NCBI GenBank assembly: GCA_017619445.1
Contig: JAFZSI010000060.1
Coordinates: 1-50,745 of the forward strand
Reading direction: 5' to 3'
Source of the DNA: Prevotella sp.
GTDB lineage: Bacteria; Bacteroidota; Bacteroidia; Bacteroidales; Bacteroidaceae
Length of the DNA: 50,745 nt
The notes under the pieces were generated by a model. The model was not told where the DNA came from and made no database searches. It saw nothing but the letters and a program-made list of their open reading frames with translations. The translations under genes were made by a program, and so were the position numbers. Below are positions 6,379 to 16,000 of this stretch, in pieces; positions within the stretch are counted from its first letter, which is position 1; every line of letters begins with the position of its first letter.

Positions 6379-7353
6379 TTATTTCTCGCGTTTCATCATT
6401 TCATCGGCGTAGGCACGGAGCTGCGTTTTGCGTTCTTCGGGCAGGGCAACGGCATCGAGATATTTGCTGGCCTCGGCAAAATAATACTCTATGCGCTCCA
6501 ATGCCATGCGGTCGATGCCGATGGTGTTGTAGAGCGAGGTGACGGCCTCGATTTTCTGCTGACGGTCGAAATCCTTGGCGGTTATCCATTGCATCAGCTC
6601 GGTGCGTTGCGCGTCATCGGCACGGTTGAAAGCATTGATGAGCATGTAGGTTTTCTTGTTCGAGGTGATGTCGCCACCGATGGCCTTTCCAAAGACCTCC
6701 GGGTCGCCATAGACATCCAAGAAATCGTCCTGTAACTGGAAGGCAAGACCTATTTGCTCGCCGAATTTGTAGAGATTGCGGGCGTCGGACTCAGGAGCAT
6801 CGGCCAGAATGGCACCCATTTGGGTGGCACAGGCGAGCAGCACACTGGTCTTGAGCCGAATCATCTCGATATACTCCTCTTCGCGCACGTCGGTACGCGT
6901 CTCGAAATCCATGTCATACTGCTGTCCTTCGCCAATCTCGAGGGCCGTCTCGGTGAACAGTTCGAGAATGGGCTTCAGTTTGTCAGGCTGACACTTCATC
7001 ATGCGCTGGAAGGCGAGCACGAGCATGGAATCACCCGAGAGTATGGCCGTGTTGGCATCCCACTTCTTGTGTACGGTCTGGTGGCCACGGCGCAGGTCGG
7101 CGTTGTCCATGAGGTCGTCGTGGAGCAAGGTGTAGTTGTGGTAGGTTTCCAATGCACATGCCGGTGCGAGAATGTCCTCGGGATGTTCCTTGTAGAGGTT
7201 GTAGGACAGGAGCATGAGCGTGGGCCTGATGCGCTTGCCGCCGAGCGAGAGCACGTAGCGTATGGGGGCATAGAGACTGGCAGGCTGGCGGTCGTAGGGC
7301 ATATTGTCGAGATATTGATTGACAAGATGCAGTATTTCTGTGGATGTTAGCAT
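6379..7353 (-). CDS. Polyprenyl (isoprenyl) diphosphate synthase
   Basis: 324 residues; trans-prenyltransferase that condenses isopentenyl diphosphate with an allylic diphosphate. First Asp-rich motif DDLMD in YTLLHDDLMDNADLRRG (about 84-100), second in QLQDDFLDVYGD (about 212-223), plus GGKRIRP near the start and GGDITSNKKTY. The two residues before DDLMD are Leu-His, without the bulky aromatic pair that limits products to C15, so product length (C15-C20 or longer) is open. Situated between a TonB-family gene and tatD on the same strand. The ispH gene for making the C5 units lies at 9932-10795. Confidence 0.92.
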   Translation of the reverse strand: MLTSTEILHLVNQYLDNMPYDRQPASLYAPIRYVLSLGGKRIRPTLMLLSYNLYKEHPEDILAPACALETYHNYTLLHDDLMDNADLRRGHQTVHKKWDANTAILSGDSMLVLAFQRMMKCQPDKLKPILELFTETALEIGEGQQYDMDFETRTDVREEEYIEMIRLKTSVLLACATQMGAILADAPESDARNLYKFGEQIGLAFQLQDDFLDVYGDPEVFGKAIGGDITSNKKTYMLINAFNRADDAQRTELMQWITAKDFDRQQKIEAVTSLYNTIGIDRMALERIEYYFAEASKYLDAVALPEERKTQLRAYADEMMKREK

Positions 7354-7404
7354 GTTTGTTTTATAAATGAGAAATGGGAAATGAGAAATGGGTATGGCCA
7401 GTTA

Positions 7405-8109
7405 TCAGAGTTTGAACTCTACGGGGATGCAGACAAGGGTGCGGCAGGGTTTGCCGTGGTCCTGACCGGGTTTCCATGCGGGCATTGTGCTGATGACTCG
7501 TATTACCTCGCGGTCGAGCAGCACGTGCTTGGGTTTCACCAGTTTGACATTGCCGTAGGAACCATCAGTATTGATGACAAACGAGACGATGACAGTGCCC
7601 TGCTGCTTCTGCGTCTTTGCTTCGGGCGGGTATTTCAGGTTTTTTGTGAGCCATTTCATGAAGGCAGTCATGCCGCCAGGAAACTCGGGCATCTCCTCTA
7701 CCACGCGGAAGTGAAGCACCTCGCCTTCGGCATCGGCAGGAATCAGTGCCTCGGGTGTTTCTTCCTGCACAACGGCCTCTTCAACAAGTCCTTCGGTTTC
7801 TATCTGTGGAGAAGGAGCCAGTTCTGCAGCTTTTTCCTCCACGGTTTCCTTCACCACATTGAGCTTTTCGGCAACCGCAGGCTCGCGATGAATTTGCTCA
7901 ACAATCATGGTGGGTTCTTCGCGACGGGCAGGCATGGCCTCGAAGTCCTGGTCAAGGTCTTCGAGCAAAGCCTCGTCAATGCTGGTGCCGGGACTGAAGT
8001 TGTATTCCAATGCCACCAACAACAAAGCCGATGCGGCCACCAGCCCCAGGAAAAACCTCACGGGGCGCCGGCGTTCCAAATCGGCCTGATATGACTTTTT
8101 TACCTCCAT
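7405..8109 (-). CDS. TonB family energy-transducing protein
   Basis: 234 residues. One transmembrane helix near the N-terminus (about 18-34, RFFLGLVAASALLLVALEY), preceded by a basic cytoplasmic start; a Glu/Ala/Pro-rich linker that would span the periplasm (about 40-140); and a C-terminal TonB domain (about 145-234: FPGGMTAFMKWLTKNLKYPP, then GTVIVSFVINTDGSYGNVKLVKP and MPAWKPG). It would pass motor energy from ExbBD to outer-membrane receptors. The exbBD operon lies 3.4 kb away on the same strand. Divergent from porQ; 137 bases separate them, with a minus-strand -7 box TAATTTTG at 8159-8166. Confidence 0.92.
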   Translation of the reverse strand: MEVKKSYQADLERRRPVRFFLGLVAASALLLVALEYNFSPGTSIDEALLEDLDQDFEAMPARREEPTMIVEQIHREPAVAEKLNVVKETVEEKAAELAPSPQIETEGLVEEAVVQEETPEALIPADAEGEVLHFRVVEEMPEFPGGMTAFMKWLTKNLKYPPEAKTQKQQGTVIVSFVINTDGSYGNVKLVKPKHVLLDREVIRVISTMPAWKPGQDHGKPCRTLVCIPVEFKL

Positions 8110-8158
8110 GCTGACACACTAAATGCGTCTTTTGAGCGTTATAACACAAAAGACGGGG

Positions 8159-8166
8159 CAAAATTA
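8159..8166 (-). promoter_or_regulatory. -7 box for the tonB-polyprenyl synthase-tatD cluster
   Basis: Minus-strand TAATTTTG matches TAnnTTTG, about 50 bases upstream of the TonB-family ATG at 8109. No clear TTTG at the -33 distance, so moderate support only. Confidence 0.45.
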
Positions 8167-8246
8167 CATAAAAACTCTCTAACAAGAGGGTTTTGCAGTG
8201 TGTTTTTTTGTTTCCAAAAGCGAAAAAACAATAAAACAGACCACCC

Positions 8247-9194
8247 ATGAGAAAATTCATCCTCGCCATGGTGCTGACTCTCAACGCTACACTCGCTCTG
8301 GCACAGGACAGCCAAACGGCTTACAACTTCCTGCGCTTGCCGGTGGGTGCACATGCCACGGCTCTTGGCGGCGACAACATCACACTCATAGAGGACGACC
8401 CCACACTGATGTTCAACAATCCGGCTCTGCTGAGTTCGGTGAGCGACAAGACCATCGGACTGAACTTCATGACCTATATGCAAGGCTCAAAGACAGCCAG
8501 CGCATCGTTCAGCCGCGTGGCAGGCGACAAAGCTTCGTGGGGCGTGACGGCACAATATGTTGACTACGGCTCCATGAAGGAGACCGATATGTTCAACACT
8601 GAAAAAGGCGAGTTCTCTGCCAAGGATATCGCTGTTTCTGGCGTGTTTTCCTACGAGCTGGCTGAACGCATTGTGGGCGGCATCAGCGCCAAGTTCATCA
8701 CGTCGTACATAGGGGAATACAACTCAATAGCAGTAGGCGTGGATTTGGGAGTCAACTACTATCATCCCGACAAAGAACTGTCGCTCTCGGTGGCTGCGCG
8801 CAACCTTGGCGGACAACTCAGTGCCTATCACGAGGACTTTGAGCGCATGCCCATCGATGTGCAAATTGGCGCGACGAAACGTCTCAAAGGCTCTCCGCTG
8901 AGGTTCTCGGCCTCGCTGGTTGACATGACCCACCTGAACTACAAATTCATCAACCACCTGGTTGTAGGAGCCGACCTATTGCTCGGGCAGAACATCTGGG
9001 TGGGCGGCGGCTACAACTTCCGCCGTGCCAAGGAAATGACCCTCAACAGCGGCGACGACAACGAAAGTAGCCACGGTGCGGGCCTGTCATTGGGAGCCGG
9101 AATTAACTTGGAACGCTTCAAACTGAACCTTGCCTACGCAAAATATCATGTATCATCGAGTTCAATAGTCATTAACTTAGCCTTAAGTATATGA
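8247..9194 (+). CDS. porQ: Type IX secretion system protein PorQ
   Basis: 315 residues with signal peptide ([20 protein letters not shown], cut after about 20). The mature start [25 protein letters not shown] and [10 protein letters not shown] are typical of the PorQ/PorV (OmpP1-FadL-like) outer-membrane barrels; the remainder is strands with alternating pattern and a final strand ending in LALSI. In Porphyromonas PorQ belongs to the surface attachment machinery of the type IX system. It overlaps cmk by 4 bases (ATGA), the gene order also seen in other Bacteroidetes. Implies that the organism has a type IX secretion system, whose other genes lie outside the window. Confidence 0.9.
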   Translation: MRKFILAMVLTLNATLALAQDSQTAYNFLRLPVGAHATALGGDNITLIEDDPTLMFNNPALLSSVSDKTIGLNFMTYMQGSKTASASFSRVAGDKASWGVTAQYVDYGSMKETDMFNTEKGEFSAKDIAVSGVFSYELAERIVGGISAKFITSYIGEYNSIAVGVDLGVNYYHPDKELSLSVAARNLGGQLSAYHEDFERMPIDVQIGATKRLKGSPLRFSASLVDMTHLNYKFINHLVVGADLLLGQNIWVGGGYNFRRAKEMTLNSGDDNESSHGAGLSLGAGINLERFKLNLAYAKYHVSSSSIVINLALSI

Positions 9195-9889
9195 AAAAAA
9201 TAACAATAGCTATCGACGGTCTTTCCTCGTGTGGGAAAAGCACCATGGCCAAAGACCTGGCCCGTGAAATTGGTTATGTGTATGTGGATACGGGTGCCAT
9301 GTATCGCGCCGTGACGCTCTATGCGTTGCGCAACGAGCTGTTCACCGACGACGGACAAGTGATGCTCGACGCACTGCAGGAGCGCATGGACGACATTTGC
9401 ATCAGTTTTCAGTTCAACCCCGAAACCAGCCGTCCCGACACTTACCTCAACGGTGAGCTCGTGGAGAAAGAAATCCGCGGCATGGAAGTGTCTGACCGCG
9501 TGAGCCTCGTTGCAGCCATCCCGTTTGTGCGCGAGGCCATGGTGGCACAGCAGCAGCGCATGGGCGACGAGAAAGGCATCGTGATGGACGGACGTGACAT
9601 TGGCACCACCGTATTCCCCGATGCTGAGCTGAAAATTTTCGTCACCGCAAGTGCAGAAGTGCGTGCTGAACGCCGCTACAAAGAGCTGATTGGCAAAGGA
9701 ATGGAGGCCGACTACGACGAAATTCTGAGAAACGTGCAAGAGCGCGACTATGCAGACTCGCACCGCGAAGTGTCGCCGCTAAGAAAAGCTGACGATGCCC
9801 TGGAGTTAGACAACAGCAACATGACCATACCCGAGCAGAACGCATGGGTAATGGAGCAGTATCTGCGCGTGGTGAACGAGGAGAATTGA
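9191..9889 (+). CDS. cmk: (d)CMP kinase
   Basis: 232 residues, normal for the family. Phosphorylates CMP and dCMP with ATP. The P-loop [15 protein letters not shown] (about 10-24) follows the strand [64 protein letters not shown] and the lid region [13 protein letters not shown] are all typical. Overlaps porQ by 4 bases. Its stop codon lies in the first bases of an ATTGATAATTG repeat. Confidence 0.95.
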   Translation: MKKITIAIDGLSSCGKSTMAKDLAREIGYVYVDTGAMYRAVTLYALRNELFTDDGQVMLDALQERMDDICISFQFNPETSRPDTYLNGELVEKEIRGMEVSDRVSLVAAIPFVREAMVAQQQRMGDEKGIVMDGRDIGTTVFPDAELKIFVTASAEVRAERRYKELIGKGMEADYDEILRNVQERDYADSHREVSPLRKADDALELDNSNMTIPEQNAWVMEQYLRVVNEEN

Positions 9890-9950
9890 TAATTGATAGT
9901 TGATAATTGACAATTGGTAGTTCTGAAAGAATCAATTGTCAATTATCAAT
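9890..9950. repeat. Long AT-rich inverted repeat between cmk and ispH
   Basis: TTGATAATTGACAATTG at 9900-9916 and its exact reverse complement at 9933-9949: 17 perfect pairs around a 16-base loop, between convergent genes. It encodes the last residues of IspH (QLIIDN) and may act as a bidirectional transcription end. The word ATAATTGACAATTG recurs in spacers at about 11960, 18680, 23300, 34710, 43735 and 46260. Confidence 0.75.
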
Positions 9951-10795
9951 TGCATAATATAGTCGCGGCACTCTTCCATGAGCCATTTGGGGGTGCTTGT
10001 TGCACCGCAAATACCCACGGTCTGCACATCCTGAAGCCATTCTAAACGTATCTCAGCTGCACTTTCTATCTGATGGCTGTTGGGGTTGACCCGGCGGCAC
10101 TCGTTGAAAAGCACCTTGCCGTTGCTACTCTTGCGGCCACTGACAAAAAGCACGAGGTCGTGGCGGGCGGCAAAAGTGCTAATGTTAGGCATACGGTTGG
10201 CCACCTGTCGGCAGATGGTATCGAAACTGCGGAACGTTGCCCCTTCCGCTATGTGCTGCTGAATATAGGCTATGATGCGCTGAAACTCTTCAAGCGACTT
10301 GGTGGTCTGCGAGTAGAGGAAAATATCACGTGAAAGGTCAAGCCGTCTTACGTCTTCAAACTTCTCCAGAACGATGGCTTTGTTTGCCGTCTGCCCCACA
10401 AGACCGAGCACCTCGGCGTGTCCGTTTTTTCCGAATATCACTATCTGTGCATCAGGATTGGCATCAAACTGGCGCTTGATGCGACGCTGAAGCTGGAGAA
10501 CAACGGGACAGGTGGCATCAATAATCTCTATGCCGTTCTTGGAGGCCAACTCGTAGGTTTCAGGCGGTTCGCCATGGGCGCGCAACAGCACCTTCACATT
10601 GCGGAGATGCCGCAGGTCATCGTGGTTGATGGTGACGAGGCCCATCTTGTGAAGCCGCTCGCATTCCATGCTGTTGTGCACAATGTCACCCAGGCAATAG
10701 AGCGTTGCGCCCTTTGCCAGTTCTTCTTCGGCTTTCTGAATGGCGGTTGTTACTCCGAAGCAGAATCCGCTGCCATCATCAATCTCAATAAGCAT
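9932..10795 (-). CDS. ispH: 4-hydroxy-3-methylbut-2-enyl diphosphate reductase
   Basis: 287 residues. Last step of the non-mevalonate isoprenoid pathway: HMBPP to IPP and DMAPP by a [4Fe-4S] enzyme. The three cluster cysteines are visible in GFCFGV (about residue 12), IDATCPVV (about 95) and VGICGATSTPKWLMEE (about 265-280), along with the substrate motifs VHNSMECERL, LRAHGEPPET and GKNGHAEVLGL. The protein ends in QLIIDN, which comes from an intergenic repeat, so the natural C-terminus may be nearer EECRDYIM. It lies 51 bases downstream of meaB and may be cotranscribed. Confidence 0.95.
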   Translation of the reverse strand: MLIEIDDGSGFCFGVTTAIQKAEEELAKGATLYCLGDIVHNSMECERLHKMGLVTINHDDLRHLRNVKVLLRAHGEPPETYELASKNGIEIIDATCPVVLQLQRRIKRQFDANPDAQIVIFGKNGHAEVLGLVGQTANKAIVLEKFEDVRRLDLSRDIFLYSQTTKSLEEFQRIIAYIQQHIAEGATFRSFDTICRQVANRMPNISTFAARHDLVLFVSGRKSSNGKVLFNECRRVNPNSHQIESAAEIRLEWLQDVQTVGICGATSTPKWLMEECRDYIMQLIIDN

Positions 10796-10846
10796 AAACG
10801 GTTGAGGGATTTACAATTTAAAACCTCATTTCTCATTTCACATTTC

Positions 10847-11950
10847 TCACTTCTCGTTTCTTTTCAGCATCGTGAAGTAATTGTCGAGCAGGTCGAATGC
10901 GGCTGTGAACGAAGTCTTGCCACCACTGAGCACGGTGCTTTCAGCCTCTTTGAGCATTTGTTCCATGTTCGGGCTGTTGTAGAACGAGTTGCGCAGCTGC
11001 TCGTTGATGGTCTCATACATCCACCACTTGCTCTGTTCGTTGCGGCGGTACTGGAAATAACCGTTGGCCTTCACGAAGTCAATGTAGTCGTAAATCATGT
11101 CCCAGATTTCCTTGATGCCAGTGCCATAGAAACCGCTGTAACAGAGCACTTTGGGCAGCCAGCCGCTCTCGGGCTTGGGGAAGAAGTGTAGGGCGTTGCG
11201 GAAATTGGTGGCAGCCATGTGGCACTTATCCACGTTCGAACCGTCGCATTTGTTGATGACAATGCCATCGCTGATTTCCATAATGCCGCGCTTAATGCCC
11301 TGCAGCTCGTCGCCAGTGCCCGCAAGCTGAATGAGCAAGAAGAAGTCAACCATGGAATGACAGGCGGTCTCGCTCTGCCCTACTCCAACGGTTTCCACAA
11401 AAACCTTGTCGAAACCTGCGGCCTCACAAAGAATGATACTTTCGCGCGTCTTACGGGCAACACCGCCCAACGAACCCGCCGTCGGACTGGGGCGAATGAA
11501 GGCATCAAGCCGCTGCGACAGTTTCTCCATGCGCGTCTTGTCACCCAATATGCTGCCCTTCGAACGCTCAGAACTGGGGTCGATGGCCAAGACAGCCAAC
11601 TTTCCACCATGCTTGTTGAGCACATGCTGGCCAAACTCGTCAATTGACGTACTCTTGCCCGCGCCGGGAACACCACTGATGCCCACACGAATAGAGTTGC
11701 CACTGTAAGGCAGGCATTTCTCTATCACCTCCTGTGCCTTGGCCTGGTGTTGCTGATTGACACTTTCCACCAGCGTCACCGCCCGGCTCAGGATGGTAAT
11801 ATCGCCTTTCACGATACCTTCAACCATTTCCGCAGCCGTCAGTTCTTTCTTGCGGCGACGGCTAAGGTAAGGATTGATGATGGGCGGCTGTTTCACACCC
11901 TCGTTAACGGTTAGTCCCTGATATTCTTCGCTATTTTCTGGATGTTCCAT
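10847..11950 (-). CDS. meaB: Methylmalonyl-CoA mutase-associated GTPase MeaB
   Basis: G3E-type P-loop GTPase that protects and loads adenosylcobalamin into methylmalonyl-CoA mutase. From the ATG at 11950 it has 367 residues; an upstream TTG at 11956 is unlikely. Seen: Walker A GVPGAGKSTSIDEFG, switch-like region LAIDPSSERSKGSILGDKTRM, FVETVGVGQSE, GIMEISDGIVINKCDG (NKxD base-specificity motif) and an extended C-terminal dimerisation helix ending in FDLLDNYFTMLKRNEK. The mutase genes are not in the window; in Bacteroidales they serve propionate formation from succinate, and fumarase (41642) is part of that route. Confidence 0.93.
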   Translation of the reverse strand: MEHPENSEEYQGLTVNEGVKQPPIINPYLSRRRKKELTAAEMVEGIVKGDITILSRAVTLVESVNQQHQAKAQEVIEKCLPYSGNSIRVGISGVPGAGKSTSIDEFGQHVLNKHGGKLAVLAIDPSSERSKGSILGDKTRMEKLSQRLDAFIRPSPTAGSLGGVARKTRESIILCEAAGFDKVFVETVGVGQSETACHSMVDFFLLIQLAGTGDELQGIKRGIMEISDGIVINKCDGSNVDKCHMAATNFRNALHFFPKPESGWLPKVLCYSGFYGTGIKEIWDMIYDYIDFVKANGYFQYRRNEQSKWWMYETINEQLRNSFYNSPNMEQMLKEAESTVLSGGKTSFTAAFDLLDNYFTMLKRNEK

Positions 11951-12001
11951 GTTCAAATTGAGAATTGAGAAATTGTCAATTGTAAATTGTCAAATTGTAA
12001 A

Positions 12002-13069
12002 TTATTTCACGTTCAGTGTGATGACGGCCTTAGCGTTATCGGGGTCATTGGTAATCATCAGGATACGCGGCTGCGAACGCACGTTCCGCAAATCCTTGGC
12101 TTTGGCGGTGATTCTCATTTTCACCTCTTCGCCTGGAACAAGTTGTCTTTTGGGCATCGTCAACTCAATGCCACTGGTGAACACCTGCACCGACTGTATC
12201 TCAAGCGTGCTTTTGCCCACATTCCTCACCAGGATGGTTTCCTGTTGCTTCTGTTTGCCCTGGAAATCGATGTCAAGTTTGTGTGCCGACAGTTCAAGCA
12301 CCGGTGCATTGGCCCGCTGGAAATCGGTCAAGGTGCTGAATCCCGGCAGCAACACGGCAGACACTTCAATCACCTTCTCAGGACTGACCTTATCGCCAGG
12401 GAACATGCCCAGATAGATGGATGTTTGCGTCAATCCGAAGTTGCGCAGTTTCTTGGAAAGCAGCGTGACCGTTGCCTCGCCCTCATGTCCCGGAGCTATG
12501 CGCGTGGGCGAAACATACCCCTTCAGATAGTCAGGCAGGTGCATCAGCACCGGCGACACCGTCTTCGTGGAGTTGTTTTTGATGTGAATCTTCTGCACAG
12601 GCATGTCGCCGCTGCCCACGTCGTCAAACTCAATGTTGTTGATATCCACCAGCACATCAGCAATCCTGTAAGGATACTCACCCGAGAAGTCAACAATTTT
12701 CTCCACCACAACCCCCTTCAAGCCCAGCACCACAGGCCTGTCAGAAGCGTTGCTGTAAATGCCAATCTGCTTGTTGAAATGGCCCAACTGACGGGCATCA
12801 TACGTGGCCGAAACGGTAAAGGCGCCATCGGCGGGAATGGGATCCCTTGGGAAAGAAACCGTGGTGCATCCGCAACTGGTTTTCACATCGCTGATGATGA
12901 GTTGTGAGCCACCTTTGTTCTTCAATTCATAACTGACGGTGACGGGGTGCTCAAACATCACCTTGCCACAATCGATGACCTCGCGGTCGGCAACAATTCG
13001 CTGACCCATCGCAGGCAAAACTGCGAGGGTCAGCAATGAGAATATTACTGTTTTTCTGTTCATAATCAA
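12002..13069 (-). CDS. DUF1573 family exported protein
   Basis: 355 residues with signal peptide (MNRKTVIFSLLTLAVLPAMGQ; the ATG at 13063 is as good as that at 13069). The first domain is DUF1573: VIDCGKVMFEHPVTVSYELKNKGGSQLIISDVKTSCGCTTVSFPRDPI, with the family's Cys-x-Cys pair (SCGCT). Two further immunoglobulin-like segments follow (about 125-235 and 240-355), the last again resembling DUF1573 (ILVRNVGKSTLEIQSVQVFTSG). Function of these Ig-like proteins is unknown. It follows the alpha-2-macroglobulin gene by 16 bases, so both are probably made together and located in the envelope. Confidence 0.85.
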   Translation of the reverse strand: MIMNRKTVIFSLLTLAVLPAMGQRIVADREVIDCGKVMFEHPVTVSYELKNKGGSQLIISDVKTSCGCTTVSFPRDPIPADGAFTVSATYDARQLGHFNKQIGIYSNASDRPVVLGLKGVVVEKIVDFSGEYPYRIADVLVDINNIEFDDVGSGDMPVQKIHIKNNSTKTVSPVLMHLPDYLKGYVSPTRIAPGHEGEATVTLLSKKLRNFGLTQTSIYLGMFPGDKVSPEKVIEVSAVLLPGFSTLTDFQRANAPVLELSAHKLDIDFQGKQKQQETILVRNVGKSTLEIQSVQVFTSGIELTMPKRQLVPGEEVKMRITAKAKDLRNVRSQPRILMITNDPDNAKAVITLNVK

Positions 13070-13085
13070 TGTTTAGTGACGTAAA

Positions 13086-16000
13086 CTATTTTACTTCAAG
13101 GGTTATTGAAGCGTCGCGGGCAGTGTATTCGGGCGAGTAAGCGCACTGCACGGTGCATACGCCTGTCTCGTATTTACCGCTGCGGTCAACATAATACTCG
13201 GTTTCCACCTCATGCTCACCTTTGCTCATGCAGTCGAAATAATAGTTGGTGGAGTAGTCCTTGGGTGAGCAATAGTAGCCCCAATGGTAGCCGCTAAGCT
13301 GGTTGACGGGCTCCATACAAGCTGCACGTTTGTCGAGCACCTGCACGAAGTCGTAATCGCGGTCGGCCTTGATGGTGATACGGATGCGGATTTTGTCACC
13401 GACTTTCAGCGGAATGGCCTGTTGAGCATTCTGGTCAACTTTTGTTCCGTTCACAGAGACAATCCTGCGCGAGACGGTAAGGCCAGCCGAACTGGTAGTC
13501 ACATTCTTGGTGCGCTGCTTGAACTGTGCATATAGCGCGCCCCACGATATGCCTTGTGAGGTTTTCTTTGCTGTGAATGTGCGCATGTCGCTGCCTGTGA
13601 CAGAGGTCTTGACATATCCTAATCCTGCGGTTCCGTTAGGCAAATCCAACGGTTTTCCATTGACGGAAAGCACCGTAGGCTCTTGCTCGTTAAGTATCGA
13701 CGTACGTCCATTGAGGAAAGCATAGACGGCATTGACACTGTTGATGGGGGTGTCCCAAGCCTGGGTGCGCTTGGACTGGAGGAGCCATCGCTGCAATTCA
13801 TAAACCGTTTTCAAATCGTCGGGCTCAATCATTTGTAGTGCCTCGATGACGGATACTTGGGTTGGTATGCGATAGTCAAACCAACTGTAGCCTGCTTTGC
13901 TGGTATCATAATAACGGCCCTTCTCTTCATCATACACCGAATACTGACGCATACTTTCGAGATAAAGTTTGGCCTTGTCTGTAAGATTGTTCTTGGCAAA
14001 GATAACAGCGGCCACAGCTTTACCGTAGATAGAGAAGGCGGCGGTCTGTTTTTCCATCTTCTTCAGGAAATAGTCGCGTGCCTCCTTTACCTCACCACTG
14101 AGCTGACGTCCGTCGAGACTTGCTACGTACAGATAGCGTATGTCGCTCTCCGAGGGCCGGAGGTCGGTCTTGTGCTCTTTGTCGTACTTCTTGGTGTCTT
14201 TCATGCTTTTGACAATCTCATAACCAAGGAAGTCCATCGCCTTGTCGAGCATCTGACGGGTGGCTTTTTGTTCACCAGTCATCACATTGAGACGGGTAAG
14301 TATTTCTGCCACTTGCAATGTCATGTACTTGCTACCGGTCATGCCTGGCCACCAGCTCCACGAGCCGTCGCTGTTTTGCAGTTTCCGCATTTGCTCAATG
14401 TTGCTTTCCATCTTCTGTGCAAGCACGTCGCTGTCGAAGAAGTTGATGAGCTGAGCTTTTTGGTCGGCTTCCTTCTTAGCATCCATCACCCAGGGCGTCT
14501 CGTCAATGAGGATGTTCTTCAGCTCCTGGTTTTTGTTAAGGTTGCTCAAAAGTGAAGTCTCATTGCCTTTTTCCTGCCCCCAAAGTTCTATGGTTTTCTT
14601 CATGGCTTCCGACTGGCTGAGAATGAACGAGCCAAGTTTGTTGGCATAAAAGGCTGAGGCCTGACTAATGACATTCTCGCTGGTAGTGTTGCTTACCGTT
14701 GGCAATGCCTGAACCATGAGCCATGCGGGATTGTTTGTGTATTCCACCGTCAGTTTGTTAGACTTGTCTGTAACGGCAAAGAGCTTCTTCAGATTAACGT
14801 TCACTGTGCCGGGGTTGTTCTGCGTGAATGGATAGGTGTTGGTCACCATTTCATAGTTGGGAAGAATGGGCAGGTAGTGTTGCTCTCCATCGCTAAAGCC
14901 TTTTCCTGAAGCCACTATGCGGCAAATATAGAGCGTTGCGTCTTCGTAGGGAATGTAGCTGAATGTTGCTGGCACGGTGCTGTTGGCCTCGGCATCAAAC
15001 GATTTTACCTGTGAGAACACGATGCGGTCGGTTTCTGGGTCAATAAGTTCTAAACGCACCTTACCCGACACTTTCTTCTCGCTGCTGTTTATCAGCCGTG
15101 CCACAATTTGTGCCTCGTCACCCACACGCACAAAACGTGGCATGTTGGGCTGCACCATGATGACTTTCTTTGCCACTGCCTCGCCTTCCAGCAGGCCGTG
15201 GTTCATCTGTTTGTCATGGGCCATGCCGATAAAACGCCAAGTAGTGACACTTTCGGGCAGTGTGAACCTGATGCTCACATTTCCTTGCTCATCGGACACA
15301 AGTTCTGGTGCGAACATGGCGGTCACATCCAGATTCTCGCGCACCTGATCTGATGACTTGGCAGGTTTGCCTGCTTCCTCAACGCTATCCATGTCAGCTG
15401 AGGCATTCTTGGCCATCGCCCGCATTGGATGACTTCCACGAACACGCACAGAAGACTCTTCCATCATAACAGGTGCAGCAGCGCCCAAAGCCATTCTCTC
15501 CTTCATGATTCGTGAGTTGCTGAATGCGCCATAGCCATCCATGCGGTTATTGATGATAGCCCAAGAGTTCAAGACCAACAACCGGGAATCCCAATGGCTA
15601 AACTCCAACTCATACTCCGTAAGTTCCTTGTAGTCGGCACTGCCACTCAGGCTGTAATCTCTGAACGAGACACGGCTCCAACTGGTGGAAGGCAGATTCT
15701 GCAAGAGCGTCAGTCCGCTTGTCCAGCCGTTGGACACAATCTGGTCGAGCGACTTGTCGTAGAGTGTGGCAATGAGATGTGCCTTGGCTGGAGTGCCGTC
15801 CGGATACTCCATGCGCGCTGTCCATTCCTCCTTCTGTCCGGGTGTCAGCCGGTCGCGGAACGTTTGCCATGTAACCATGAGTCGTTTGTCGGGCAATGGC
15901 TTGGCTATGGTTGTGCTGTGTGTGTAGAATACTCCTTCTTTCACCCATGCCCATGTCAGCCGCAGTCCACTTCCGTATTCCTGACGATAGGCAAACTCTC

